This document shows, in pieces, positions 1 to 7,367 of a stretch of DNA of 22,006 bases. The notes beneath the pieces were generated by a model. That model was not told the origin of the DNA, did no database searches, and worked only from the letters and a program-made list of their open reading frames with translations. The DNA lies in the NCBI GenBank assembly GCA_965530995.1, contig CBESOB010000020.1, forward strand, positions 1-22,006, given 5' to 3'. The position numbers were made by a program, and so were the translations under genes. The DNA comes from JABABD01 sp965530995 (lineage in GTDB: Bacteria > Bacteroidota > Bacteroidia > Flavobacteriales > Flavobacteriaceae). Numbering within the stretch: the stretch's first letter is position 1; every line of letters starts with the position of its first letter.

Positions 1-31
1 AACGCCTTCAATATTCTTTGAGGGTGTTTTT
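1..31 (+). terminator. Probable rho-independent terminator of a gene upstream of the window
   Basis: Positions 1-11 and 18-28 form an 11-bp stem (AACGCCTTCAA with TTGAGGGTGTT, two G-U pairs) around a 6-nt loop, followed by a short T run and AT-rich sequence. The left flank is outside the window, so the full stem length is unknown. It would separate the first gene here from whatever precedes it. Confidence 0.55.
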
Positions 32-75
32 ATATATATAACTCTCAATATAATAGGGTATTAGGTATTTTTTCA

Positions 76-83
76 TATTTTTG
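76..83 (+). promoter_or_regulatory. Bacteroidota -7 element upstream of the DUF6588-like gene
   Basis: TATTTTTG matches the Bacteroidota -7 consensus TAnnTTTG and lies 25 nt before the start codon at 109. No clear TTG is seen at the expected -33 distance, so only half of the promoter is supported. Confidence 0.45.
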
Positions 84-108
84 ATTTCTAACCTACTTAT
101 GAAAAATC

Positions 109-1125
109 ATGAAAAAGACACTTCTTTTTATGTCAAGCTTGGTCATTTCCATTGCTTTGAACGCACAAGAAACCATTGACGATTTATTGGTGGCTGGAGT
201 TTCGGATGCCCAACGATTTACAGCCGACTACATCACACCTATAACTGAAGGTGTGGCCTATGGCATGAATTCAGGATGGTTTAATAACGCAAAGACGCCA
301 AAACAATTCGGATTTGAAATATCTGTGATTGCAAATGCTTCCTCAATCAAGGACGAGAAGAAATCATTTAATATGGTGGCAGCTGATTATCAAAATATAA
401 GATTTCAAGACGGTAGTTCATCTAAGTCTGTAGCAACGGCATTAGGAGAAAACAACCCAGATGTCGTCGTAATCGTTACGTATGATGATCCTATTTTTGG
501 CGCTCAAGAAACCGAATTGACGTTACCCACCGGTTTAGGGGCAGAAGGTGTTAATTTAATACCAACGGCTTTCTTGCAAGCAAGTTTCTCGCCATTAAAG
601 GGTACTCAGGTGAAAGGACGTTTTTTTCCGAAAATAAAAACGGATGATGTTGACCTGGGCATGTATGGTTTAGGAATACAACAAGATTTCACATCTTTAT
701 TTCCTGGTGATGTGATTCCAGTCGCGATTTCTGGATTGGTGGCTTATACCCATTTAAATGGAAGCTATGATTTTACGGAAACAGGCATCGTGAATGGAGA
801 GAATCAGCAAATAGAAACGGAGGTTAATACGTTGCTTTTTCAGTTGATTGCAGGTACAAAACTGAATATTGTCAATTTTTACGGCGCCGTTGGTTATGTT
901 ACTGGGGATGTTAAATCCAACCTTTTAGGAACTTATAGGGTCACAGACGGTACGACGAGCTCAGAAGATATCGTGAATCCTTTCTCAATCGATTCAGATG
1001 TATCTGGAGTAACAACCACTCTTGGGGCAACCCTTAAATTGGGCTTCTTTGGTCTTAACGCCTCCTATACTTTTGCAGAGTTCAATACGGTTTCTGTAGG
1101 TCTTAATTTTGGCTTCAGGAATTAA
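109..1125 (+). CDS. Secreted outer-membrane beta-barrel-type protein, DUF6588-like
   Basis: The 338-residue protein starts with a classical Sec signal peptide (MKKTLLFMSSLVISIALNAQ, cleavage expected near residues 19-20). The remainder alternates short hydrophobic and polar stretches rich in Gly, Thr and aromatic residues, and it ends in a strand-like segment (VSVGLNFGFRN), which is what an outer-membrane beta-barrel looks like. I recognise the general style of the DUF6588 family, common in Flavobacteriia as single-copy predicted outer-membrane proteins; no function is known for it. The start at 109 is the only Met that gives an N-terminal signal peptide; an ATG at 99 is in another frame. A -7 box sits 25 nt upstream. 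A separate mdh promoter element follows, so the gene is probably monocistronic. The barrel assignment is inference from composition. Confidence 0.7.
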   Translation: MKKTLLFMSSLVISIALNAQETIDDLLVAGVSDAQRFTADYITPITEGVAYGMNSGWFNNAKTPKQFGFEISVIANASSIKDEKKSFNMVAADYQNIRFQDGSSSKSVATALGENNPDVVVIVTYDDPIFGAQETELTLPTGLGAEGVNLIPTAFLQASFSPLKGTQVKGRFFPKIKTDDVDLGMYGLGIQQDFTSLFPGDVIPVAISGLVAYTHLNGSYDFTETGIVNGENQQIETEVNTLLFQLIAGTKLNIVNFYGAVGYVTGDVKSNLLGTYRVTDGTTSSEDIVNPFSIDSDVSGVTTTLGATLKLGFFGLNASYTFAEFNTVSVGLNFGFRN

Positions 1126-1158
1126 GATTTTATTAAAAGATTGTTGATTTAAAAGTGT

Positions 1159-1166
1159 TAAATTTG
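1159..1166 (+). promoter_or_regulatory. -7 promoter element upstream of mdh
   Basis: TAAATTTG matches TAnnTTTG and lies 32 nt before the mdh start codon. The nearest TTG (1141-1143) leaves only a 15-nt spacer, shorter than usual, so the -33 half is unconvincing. Confidence 0.45.
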
Positions 1167-1198
1167 TATCGTTAAATTAACCATATAAATCAACATAG

Positions 1199-2125
1199 AT
1201 GAAAGTTACAGTTGTTGGAGCAGGAGCAGTAGGTGCTAGTTGCGCTGAATATATCGCTATTAAGGACTTTGCAAGCGAAGTCGTTATTTTGGACATTAAA
1301 GAAGGATTTGCAGAAGGAAAGGCAATGGATCTTATGCAAACAGCTTCTTTAAATGGGTTCGACACCAAAATTACAGGAACCACAAATGATTATTCAAAAA
1401 CTGCGAATAGTGATATCTGCGTGATCACATCGGGTATACCGCGTAAACCAGGAATGACCCGTGAAGAATTAATTGGAATAAATGCAGGTATCGTCAAAAC
1501 CGTATCATCAAGCTTGATCGAGCATTCCCCGAACACAATTCTAATCGTTGTCAGTAATCCAATGGATACAATGACTTACCTCGTTCATAAAACAACTGAT
1601 CTTCCTAGAAACCGAATCATAGGTATGGGAGGAGCTTTGGATTCTGCGCGTTTTAAATACAGATTAGCAGAAGCCTTAGAAGCACCAATTAGTGATGTTG
1701 ATGGTATGGTAATCGGTGGTCATAGTGATAAAGGTATGGTGCCGCTAACACGTTTAGCCACCAGGAATAGTGTCCCGGTTTCGGAGTACATTTCTACCGA
1801 TAGACTAAATCAAGTTAAAGAAGACACCAAAGTAGGTGGGGCGACCTTGACCAAATTATTAGGTACGTCTGCTTGGTATGCACCTGGGGCTGCTGTTTCA
1901 GGATTAGTGCAAGCTATCGCTTGTGATTTGAAAAAAATGTATCCATGTTCGATATTGCTTGAAGGTGAATATGGGCTCAATGATCTTTGTATTGGAGTCC
2001 CTGTGATTTTAGGAAGAAACGGCGTCGAAAAGATAGTTGAAATCCAACTGGATGCTGCCGAGAAAGCACACCTTACCGAAAGTGCTGAAGGAGTTAAGAA
2101 GACCAACGGATTATTGGAATTATAA
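1199..2125 (+). CDS. mdh: Malate dehydrogenase (NAD-dependent)
   Basis: This cytoplasmic enzyme interconverts malate and oxaloacetate with NAD(H) in the TCA cycle. The 308-residue length fits the LDH-like MDH class. The N-terminal Rossmann fold shows GxGxxG at Gly7, Gly9 and Gly12, and Asp32 at the end of the second strand favours NAD over NADP. The substrate-binding loop reads IPRKPGMTREE (residues 80-90); Arg82 rather than Gln marks malate instead of lactate specificity, with Arg88 as the second binding Arg. Further conserved residues are Asn120 (VSNPMD), the Asp148/Arg151 pair (LDSARF) and catalytic His175 (GGHSDKG). The start at 1199 gives the standard N-terminus with the glycine motif at once. 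It has its own -7 element and a downstream terminator, so it is probably a single-gene unit. Nothing is truncated or unusual. Confidence 0.97.
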   Translation: MKVTVVGAGAVGASCAEYIAIKDFASEVVILDIKEGFAEGKAMDLMQTASLNGFDTKITGTTNDYSKTANSDICVITSGIPRKPGMTREELIGINAGIVKTVSSSLIEHSPNTILIVVSNPMDTMTYLVHKTTDLPRNRIIGMGGALDSARFKYRLAEALEAPISDVDGMVIGGHSDKGMVPLTRLATRNSVPVSEYISTDRLNQVKEDTKVGGATLTKLLGTSAWYAPGAAVSGLVQAIACDLKKMYPCSILLEGEYGLNDLCIGVPVILGRNGVEKIVEIQLDAAEKAHLTESAEGVKKTNGLLEL

Positions 2126-2147
2126 AAGTATAGTATTCTACAACGAT

Positions 2148-2185
2148 AAAAAGGCCTCATAATTCTATTATTTTGAGGCTTTTTA
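2148..2185 (+). terminator. Rho-independent terminator after mdh
   Basis: AAAAAGGCCTCA pairs with TGAGGCTTTTT with one bulged G, around an AT-rich loop, and the stem ends in a T run. It lies 22 nt after the mdh stop codon and separates mdh from the next gene. Confidence 0.8.
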
Positions 2186-2258
2186 TTGTATTAACAGAGT
2201 TATCTTTATAAACGGCATGAAGATTGGTTTGCTTAAAGAAATCTATTTAAAAAACAAC

Positions 2259-2912
2259 ATGAAAAAATTATTAGTATTATTTACACTATCATTAGGAGTC
2301 TTTGTATCGGCTCAAAGTGAATTAACTGAAGGAGTTATTGTATCAAAGCAAACGATGGCTAGCGATAATGCAGAGATGCAAGCACAGTTCGCAACCATCG
2401 GAGATATGCAAACGACAACCTATTTTAAAGATAATAAATCACGTTCAGAAGTATCCAGTCCGATAACAGGAGATATCATAACCATAATAGATAAGGACAC
2501 AAATGAAACTTTGGTCATGATGGATAACCCAATGTTGGGAAAAAAGTACATGCTTCAGAAAAATGAAATTAGTGACGAACAATTAGAGGGAATAGATATT
2601 GTAGCAGGAAACGGTACTAAAACCATTCTAGGGTACGAGTGCAAGCAGTATAATGTTTCTTTGGAGAAAGAAGGAGTGAAAATGGAAATGGAATTGTATA
2701 CTACTGAATCTATAAATGCAGTATCTCAACAATTAGATATGCTAGGAGGAAAGTTAAAAGGATTTCCGTTATATATGATTATGAAGATGAATCAGATGGG
2801 CAATAACATAACAATTACCACAGAAGTTACTGATATAAACAAAGATGTTGTTCCTGATGACAAATTTAACATGACACCAGCAGCAGGTTATGAAAAAATA
2901 CAGGGTCAATAA
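2259..2912 (+). CDS. Secreted DUF4412/LolA-like protein
   Basis: The 217-residue product begins with a Sec signal peptide (MKKLLVLFTLSLGVFVSAQ). I chose the ATG at 2259 over an in-frame ATG at 2217: the upstream start would bury the signal peptide behind 14 polar residues, and it lies only 8 nt after a promoter-like TATCTTTA at 2201-2208. The mature part has the pattern of DUF4412-type proteins related to lipoprotein-carrier folds: a strand-rich body with a 'TTYFKDNKSRSE' strand, a 'TIIDKDTNETLVMMD' strand and an 'ILGYECKQYNV' motif in the middle. Proteins of this kind are periplasmic and probably bind a hydrophobic ligand, but no substrate is established. Met-rich stretches (about residues 145-182) are notable. 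A strong terminator follows, so it appears to be transcribed alone. The family call is by motif resemblance only. Confidence 0.7.
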   Translation: MKKLLVLFTLSLGVFVSAQSELTEGVIVSKQTMASDNAEMQAQFATIGDMQTTTYFKDNKSRSEVSSPITGDIITIIDKDTNETLVMMDNPMLGKKYMLQKNEISDEQLEGIDIVAGNGTKTILGYECKQYNVSLEKEGVKMEMELYTTESINAVSQQLDMLGGKLKGFPLYMIMKMNQMGNNITITTEVTDINKDVVPDDKFNMTPAAGYEKIQGQ

Positions 2913-2942
2913 AATATTTGGATTACGATATTAAGAAAAAAT

Positions 2943-2969
2943 AAGGAGCGACTTTTTAAGTCGCTCCTT
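2943..2969 (+). terminator. Strong rho-independent terminator
   Basis: A perfect 12-bp inverted repeat (AAGGAGCGACTT with AAGTCGCTCCTT) closes a TTT loop and is followed by an AT-rich tract with T runs. It ends the DUF4412-like gene and lies only 22 nt before the next start codon, so the next gene needs its own promoter inside or beside this hairpin. Confidence 0.88.
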
Positions 2970-2979
2970 TTATATTTTT

Positions 2980-2987
2980 TATATTTG
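2980..2987 (+). promoter_or_regulatory. TATATTTG -7-like element almost touching the next start codon
   Basis: TATATTTG is a perfect TAnnTTTG match but ends only 4 nt before the ATG at 2992, and no TTG stands at the expected -33 position. If it is used, the transcript would start at or very near the start codon. Confidence 0.35.
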
Positions 2988-2991
2988 GCGC

Positions 2992-3612
2992 ATGAAAGCC
3001 AAATGGTACTTTAGTACTTTAATTGTTGTTCTTGCCTTGTTTGGTGTTAATCAATACCAAATCTCATTACCGAATCAGGAAATTGTAGTACAGTTTACAG
3101 ATATCAAGGTGACTTCTGATGCAGCTCAAATTGCAATTGCAAATGTTAAGGAGCAATTGCAGATTTTAGGTGCAAATAATATTCAAGTTAGAGAGGGAAC
3201 TGATGGTAGATTGAAAATCACCTATTACAGTGCTTCCGATGTAGCGAGCATAAGAAAAGTACTTTCTAAGACGCATTCAGCAGACCTCGGTATCTCTGAT
3301 CTTCACCTTGAAGAATCCAACGATTTCCCATCTAATAATGGTTCAAATAACTACGATCTTGAAGTCTATGAAATTCAGGGCACTTCTGATGCAGATTGGG
3401 ACCTAGAAGGCATGACGGTAGTAGAATTGAAATCCGAGAATCATCGTTTTTTTAATCCTAATATATATTTAACTGTTCAGGGGATAGATGATAGGGATAG
3501 AATTGTAAAATTAGCCTATAGAGTACATACGTATATTGCAACTGCAATAGATACTAATTCTGGTAAAATACCAGAAGTAAGAGCAGGACCTTTTTCTTTA
3601 GGGAATTCATAA
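2992..3612 (+). CDS. Small membrane-anchored extracytoplasmic protein of unknown function, upstream of secDF
   Basis: I do not recognise a named family. The 206-residue protein has one N-terminal hydrophobic segment (residues 5-20) without a clear cleavage site, so it is probably a signal anchor with the rest in the periplasm. Residues about 40-95 read as beta-alpha-beta-beta-alpha: a helix with AIANVKEQLQILGA, a strand 'NIQVRE', a strand 'RLKITYY' and a helix 'DVASIRKVLSK'. By eye this resembles the periplasmic P1 repeat of SecD, for example the segment around residues 193-240 of the adjacent SecDF. The C-terminal half is acidic then strand-like, with a 'DRDRIVKLAYRVHTYIATAI' helix near residues 168-187. 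It lies between a terminator and the secDF promoter, so it is transcribed separately from secDF. Any link to Sec export is inference from adjacency and that resemblance. Confidence 0.65.
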   Translation: MKAKWYFSTLIVVLALFGVNQYQISLPNQEIVVQFTDIKVTSDAAQIAIANVKEQLQILGANNIQVREGTDGRLKITYYSASDVASIRKVLSKTHSADLGISDLHLEESNDFPSNNGSNNYDLEVYEIQGTSDADWDLEGMTVVELKSENHRFFNPNIYLTVQGIDDRDRIVKLAYRVHTYIATAIDTNSGKIPEVRAGPFSLGNS

Positions 3613-3733
3613 TTTTAACTTTGTGGGATGCAAAGTTTTGAAAACAAGACCCAAGCACACCAGTAATTCCTATAAAAGAGCTTTAGTTTATTTTCTATAA
3701 AGCTTTTAAAAACATACTTAACATAAAAAATAA

Positions 3734-3763
3734 TTGTCAAATCACACGTAAATCCTATATTTG
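3734..3763 (+). promoter_or_regulatory. secDF promoter (TTG-N19-TATATTTG)
   Basis: TTG at 3734-3736 and TATATTTG at 3756-3763 are separated by exactly 19 nt, matching the Bacteroidota housekeeping promoter (TTG about -33, TAnnTTTG about -7). The start codon is 36 nt downstream, leaving a leader of roughly 30 nt that is A-rich (AAAAATAATAGAAAATG) and has no Shine-Dalgarno site. Confidence 0.8.
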
Positions 3764-3799
3764 CGCGATTAAAAAATTTGGCCACAAAAATAATAGAAA

Positions 3800-6781
3800 A
3801 TGCAAAATAAAGGAGTAGTAAAGTTGTTTGCGATCTTGTTCGGATTGGTGAGTTTATACCAATTATCGTTTACGTTCAAGAACAATGCCATTGAAAAAGA
3901 AGCAAAGGAATATGCTATCAGTAAATTCCAGACAACAGACGAGATCAATGCATCAGAGGCGCGTTACCTTGATTCGATAAGTAGTGAACCTGTTTTTGAT
4001 TTAGGTTTTTCAGATTTTTCTTTTAATGAAGTTAAGGATAAAGCCATGAATCTTGGCTTGGACCTTAAAGGAGGAATTAATGTGATTCTTCAGATATCGG
4101 TAAAGGATATCTTAAGTGGCCTTGCCAATAAGAGCAAGGATCCAATCTTCAATAAAGCTTTGAATGATGCGGATGAGCTACAAAAAGATAGTCAAGACAC
4201 CTACCTAGAGTCGTTCTACGATGCTTGGGATGCCATAAAAGGAGATACTAAACTAGCGTCTCCAGATATTTTTGCCAATAGGAACCTTAGTGAGGAAATC
4301 AATTTTGAAATGTCCGATGATCAGGTAAAACCTATTATCGAACAAAAAATTGACGAATCAATTTTATCAGCTTTCGAAGTATTACGTAAGCGTATAGATA
4401 AATTCGGGGTTACATCTCCTAATATCCAGAGATTAGGAAAAACAGCCAGAATCGCTGTTGAATTACCTGGAGCCAAGGATGTGGAGCGTGTGAAGAGTTT
4501 GTTGCAGAGTACTGCTCAACTCGAGTTCTGGGATGCTTATAAAGGACAAGAATTCGGTCAATTCGTTTATGATGCCAATGAGGTCTTAAAAGGTATTGTT
4601 GATGCGAAGAAACAAATTGATGACGATATAGAATCTGATGATTCTGAAACTGCCGAAGATGCTCAAGATGCTCAAATTGATGATCTTTTAGGAGAAACAG
4701 GTGTTGATTCTACGGCCGTAGTTACCAATCCTTTGTTGGATTTAATTGCTGGTGCAGGGTATCAAGGTGGACCAATTGTGGCCCAGTTCAGGATTCAAGA
4801 TAAGGATGTGGTCAACCAATATTTGGCAATGCCAGAAGTTAGGTCATTGCTTCCTGCCGACAAACGTTACACAAAATTTGTTTGGGGTAAAGAAACTCCG
4901 AATAGTGAAATAATCGATCTTTACGCATTAATTGGTAATCGTGACAATACTCCTGAATTAAGTGGCGGAGTTGTGACTGATGCTAGCCAGACTTATGACC
5001 CTCGAGGTCGTGCTGCGGTATCGATGCAAATGAATAGTACAGGAGCAAAGATCTGGGAGAAAATGACTGGCGAAGCTTTCAATCAACAAAGCCAAATAGC
5101 AATCGTTTTAGATGAGATTGTGTATTCTGCCCCAGGAGTGACTTCTGGACCTATCTCTGGAGGAAATTCTGAGATAACAGGCGAATTTTCTTTGGCTGAA
5201 GCGACTGACCTTGCCAACGTACTAAGAGCTGGTAAACTTCCTGCCTCTGCAGATATCATTCAAGCCGAAGAAATTGGAGCTTCTTTAGGTCAGCAGGCTG
5301 TTAAGAGTGGTATGACTTCCTTCTTGATAGCCTTGGCACTGGTGTTGATCTGGATGCTTTTTTATTATGGTAAAGCAGGGATCTTTGCGGATATCGCCTT
5401 AATATTCAATATACTCTTGATTTTTGGAGTCCTATCAGGTTTAGGGGCGGTATTAACACTTCCAGGTATAGCTGGTATCGTATTGACCATTGGTATGTCC
5501 GTCGATGCTAACGTACTTATTTTTGAACGGATCAAAGAAGAGTTAGCGAAAGGTAAAGGTTTGAAAGAAGCAATTAAAGATGGATTTGCTAATGCTTTGT
5601 CCTCAATTCTGGATGCTAACATCACTACAGGATTAACAGCGATCATATTATTCATATTCGGTACAGGTCCTATCAAAGGTTTTGCCACGACGTTATTAAT
5701 TGGTATCGCTACATCATTATTTACAGCGATTTTCATTACACGTTTATTGGTTGATTGGTATGCTGGTAGAAAAGGTAGCCAGAGATTGGATTTCTCAACA
5801 TCTATTACTAAGAATCTCTTCACAAACATGAGTATCGATTTTCTTAAGAAACGTAAAACTGCGTACATCATTTCAGGAATTGCTTTGATAATAAGCTTGG
5901 GGTCGCTATTCACTCAAGGCTTGGATCAAGGTATTGATTTTGTTGGAGGCCGTGAATATCAAGTGAAGTTTGCACAAAATGTGAGTACGGAAGAAGTGAG
6001 ATCAAGCTTGGAAACTATTTTAGGAAGCGCCGAAGTTAAAACCATTGGTTCGGACAATAAACTCAAAATAGGAACAAACTATAAGATTGAAGAGAATAGT
6101 GCTGAGATTGATGTTGAAGTACAAAAACTTGTATTTGATGGCTTGCAAAAATTCTTGCCAGATGGTATGACCTATGCTGAGTTCTCTGATTCTTCATCTA
6201 ATGAAGGAGGTATAGGTAGAGAGAGTTATGGTAAAGTAGGTCCAACGATCGCAGATGATATTAAGAAAGCATCTTTTTGGGCGATATTAGGATCCTTGAT
6301 CGTGGTTTTCTTGTATATCTTGTTCCGATTCAAGAAATGGCAGTTCTCATTAGGTGCGGTTGTAGCCGTCTTCCATGATGTGATCATTGTACTAGGTATA
6401 TTCTCATTGACCTATAAATTCATGCCATTCAATATGGAAATCAATCAAGCATTTATAGCGGCGATATTAACGGTTATTGGTTACTCCTTGAATGATACGG
6501 TGGTAGTATTTGATAGGATTCGTGAATTCTTGAACGAACATACCGGCTGGGAATTAGACAAGACAGTAAATGGTGCCTTGAATAGTACGTTAAGCAGAAC
6601 TTTGAATACATCCTTGACAACCTTAGTGGTGTTATTGGCCATATTCACTTTCGGTGGCGATTCGCTTCGCGGGTTCATGTTCGCATTAATTGTAGGTGTT
6701 ATTGTAGGTACCTACTCATCTGTTTTCATTGCAACTCCAACAATGTTTGATACCGCGCGTAAAGGCAAGAAGGAAGAATAA
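3800..6781 (+). CDS. secDF: Protein translocase subunit SecDF (SecD-SecF fusion)
   Basis: This inner-membrane RND-type protein uses the proton gradient to pull exported preproteins from SecYEG into the periplasm. The 993 residues contain a complete SecD fused to a complete SecF. In order: an N-terminal membrane segment (about 7-25); the SecD head with LGLDLKGGINVILQIS (about 90) and FEVLRKRIDKFGVTSPNIQR (about 193-212); a strongly acidic insertion (about 270-310) inside the head; a second head part with YDPRGRAAVSMQMN (about 397); five membrane segments with GMSVDANVLIFERIKEEL (about 563-580); then the SecF part from about 677 (SIDFLKKRKTAYIISG), its GIDFVGGREY entry motif (about 712), and SecF membrane segments with IGYSLNDTVVVFDRIREF (about 891-909). 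The buried Asp residues of both halves (SVDANV and SLNDTV) are the conserved proton-path region. Fusion is normal for Bacteroidota. The gene has its own promoter and terminator. Confidence 0.97.
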   Translation: MQNKGVVKLFAILFGLVSLYQLSFTFKNNAIEKEAKEYAISKFQTTDEINASEARYLDSISSEPVFDLGFSDFSFNEVKDKAMNLGLDLKGGINVILQISVKDILSGLANKSKDPIFNKALNDADELQKDSQDTYLESFYDAWDAIKGDTKLASPDIFANRNLSEEINFEMSDDQVKPIIEQKIDESILSAFEVLRKRIDKFGVTSPNIQRLGKTARIAVELPGAKDVERVKSLLQSTAQLEFWDAYKGQEFGQFVYDANEVLKGIVDAKKQIDDDIESDDSETAEDAQDAQIDDLLGETGVDSTAVVTNPLLDLIAGAGYQGGPIVAQFRIQDKDVVNQYLAMPEVRSLLPADKRYTKFVWGKETPNSEIIDLYALIGNRDNTPELSGGVVTDASQTYDPRGRAAVSMQMNSTGAKIWEKMTGEAFNQQSQIAIVLDEIVYSAPGVTSGPISGGNSEITGEFSLAEATDLANVLRAGKLPASADIIQAEEIGASLGQQAVKSGMTSFLIALALVLIWMLFYYGKAGIFADIALIFNILLIFGVLSGLGAVLTLPGIAGIVLTIGMSVDANVLIFERIKEELAKGKGLKEAIKDGFANALSSILDANITTGLTAIILFIFGTGPIKGFATTLLIGIATSLFTAIFITRLLVDWYAGRKGSQRLDFSTSITKNLFTNMSIDFLKKRKTAYIISGIALIISLGSLFTQGLDQGIDFVGGREYQVKFAQNVSTEEVRSSLETILGSAEVKTIGSDNKLKIGTNYKIEENSAEIDVEVQKLVFDGLQKFLPDGMTYAEFSDSSSNEGGIGRESYGKVGPTIADDIKKASFWAILGSLIVVFLYILFRFKKWQFSLGAVVAVFHDVIIVLGIFSLTYKFMPFNMEINQAFIAAILTVIGYSLNDTVVVFDRIREFLNEHTGWELDKTVNGALNSTLSRTLNTSLTTLVVLLAIFTFGGDSLRGFMFALIVGVIVGTYSSVFIATPTMFDTARKGKKEE

Positions 6782-6786
6782 TCTTA

Positions 6787-6810
6787 TCATTCCCGCGAAG
6801 GCAGGAATCC
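6787..6810. repeat. Short imperfect palindrome resembling a dispersed intergenic repeat
   Basis: The segment ATTCCCGCGAAGGCAGGAAT (6789-6808) folds as ATTCC-C-GC / GC-A-GGAAT with a GAAG loop and a single C-A mismatch. It is markedly more GC-rich than the surrounding spacer and lies immediately after the secDF stop, before the terminator. From memory, near-identical elements (ATTCC...GGAAT around GCGAAGGC) occur many times between genes in flavobacteria and other bacteria. Only one copy is in this window, so its repetitive nature cannot be shown here. Confidence 0.5.
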
Positions 6811-6817
6811 ATTAAAT

Positions 6818-6849
6818 AAAAAAGGGTTGCTTTTTAGCAACCCTTTTTT
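6818..6849. terminator. Bidirectional terminator between secDF and the DUF192 gene
   Basis: AAAAAAGGGTTGCT (6818-6831) pairs perfectly with AGCAACCCTTTTTT (6836-6849) around a TTTT loop. With an A tract on one side and a T tract on the other it can terminate both the rightward secDF transcript and the leftward folE-to-DUF192 cluster. Confidence 0.9.
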
Positions 6850-6872
6850 ATTATACTAAAACAGGTTTCTTA

Positions 6873-7361
6873 TTATTTTTCTTGAGTATCAGAATAGTCC
6901 ATGCGATCTCCTATTTCCAATAACCACTTTTCTGCTAATCCAGCGTTGATTTCCAGCACATATTTAGCTTGTACGGTTGATGGCAACTGATCTTCATTGA
7001 AAGGTTGTGCATTCTCTTGAAAGCTGACAATGTTCATTTTATCATCCAAATAAATCAGGTCTAACGGGATACGCGTGTTTTTCATATAGAAAAAACGTTG
7101 TTTCATAGTTGGAAACACGAAAAGCATTCCTCTAGTCTCCAGCATGCTATTACGGTACATTAACCCCGTCTGAACATCATAGTCTGTATCAGCTATTTCA
7201 ATATCCAGTTTCGCAATGATAGAGTCTGAAGTGGATTTATATAAAGTCAATTCTCCTTCTTTTTTGAAGCTGACTTTAACAGACTTGATCACTTTCGTTT
7301 CGTTTTTACAAGATGAGAAGCAAATCGACGAAACAACTAGTAGGGCTAAATATGACCTCAT
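6873..7361 (-). CDS. DUF192 family lipoprotein
   Basis: The 162-residue product has a lipoprotein signal peptide ending in the lipobox FSSC (Cys18), so it should be lipidated and attached to a membrane outside the cytoplasm. The DUF192 domain covers about residues 50-155 with the family signature in order: TGLMYRNSM, GMLFVFPTMKQRFFYMKNT, IPLDLIYLDDKMNIV, a Pro-containing 'AQPFNEDQLPS', and KYVLEINAGLAEKWLLEIGD. The biochemical role of DUF192 is not established; members are secreted or membrane-anchored beta-rich proteins. It starts 6 nt after the lgt stop codon and is the last gene of the leftward cluster before the shared terminator. The neighbour Lgt is the enzyme that would lipidate it. 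Confidence 0.9.
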   Translation of the reverse strand: MRSYLALLVVSSICFSSCKNETKVIKSVKVSFKKEGELTLYKSTSDSIIAKLDIEIADTDYDVQTGLMYRNSMLETRGMLFVFPTMKQRFFYMKNTRIPLDLIYLDDKMNIVSFQENAQPFNEDQLPSTVQAKYVLEINAGLAEKWLLEIGDRMDYSDTQEK

Positions 7362-7367
7362 GGCTAT

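Noticed and set aside
1810..2160. 116-codon minus-strand ORF overlapping the end of mdh
   Set aside because: Antisense to conserved MDH sequence and to the mdh terminator, with no family resemblance.
2217..2258. Upstream in-frame ATG of the DUF4412-like gene
   Set aside because: It would add 14 residues before a complete signal peptide and lies 8 nt after a promoter-like element, so the ATG at 2259 is the better start.
5365..5913. 182-codon ORF on the minus strand inside secDF
   Set aside because: It lies wholly antisense to conserved SecDF membrane segments, has no recognisable domain, and its composition is what the complement of hydrophobic codons gives.
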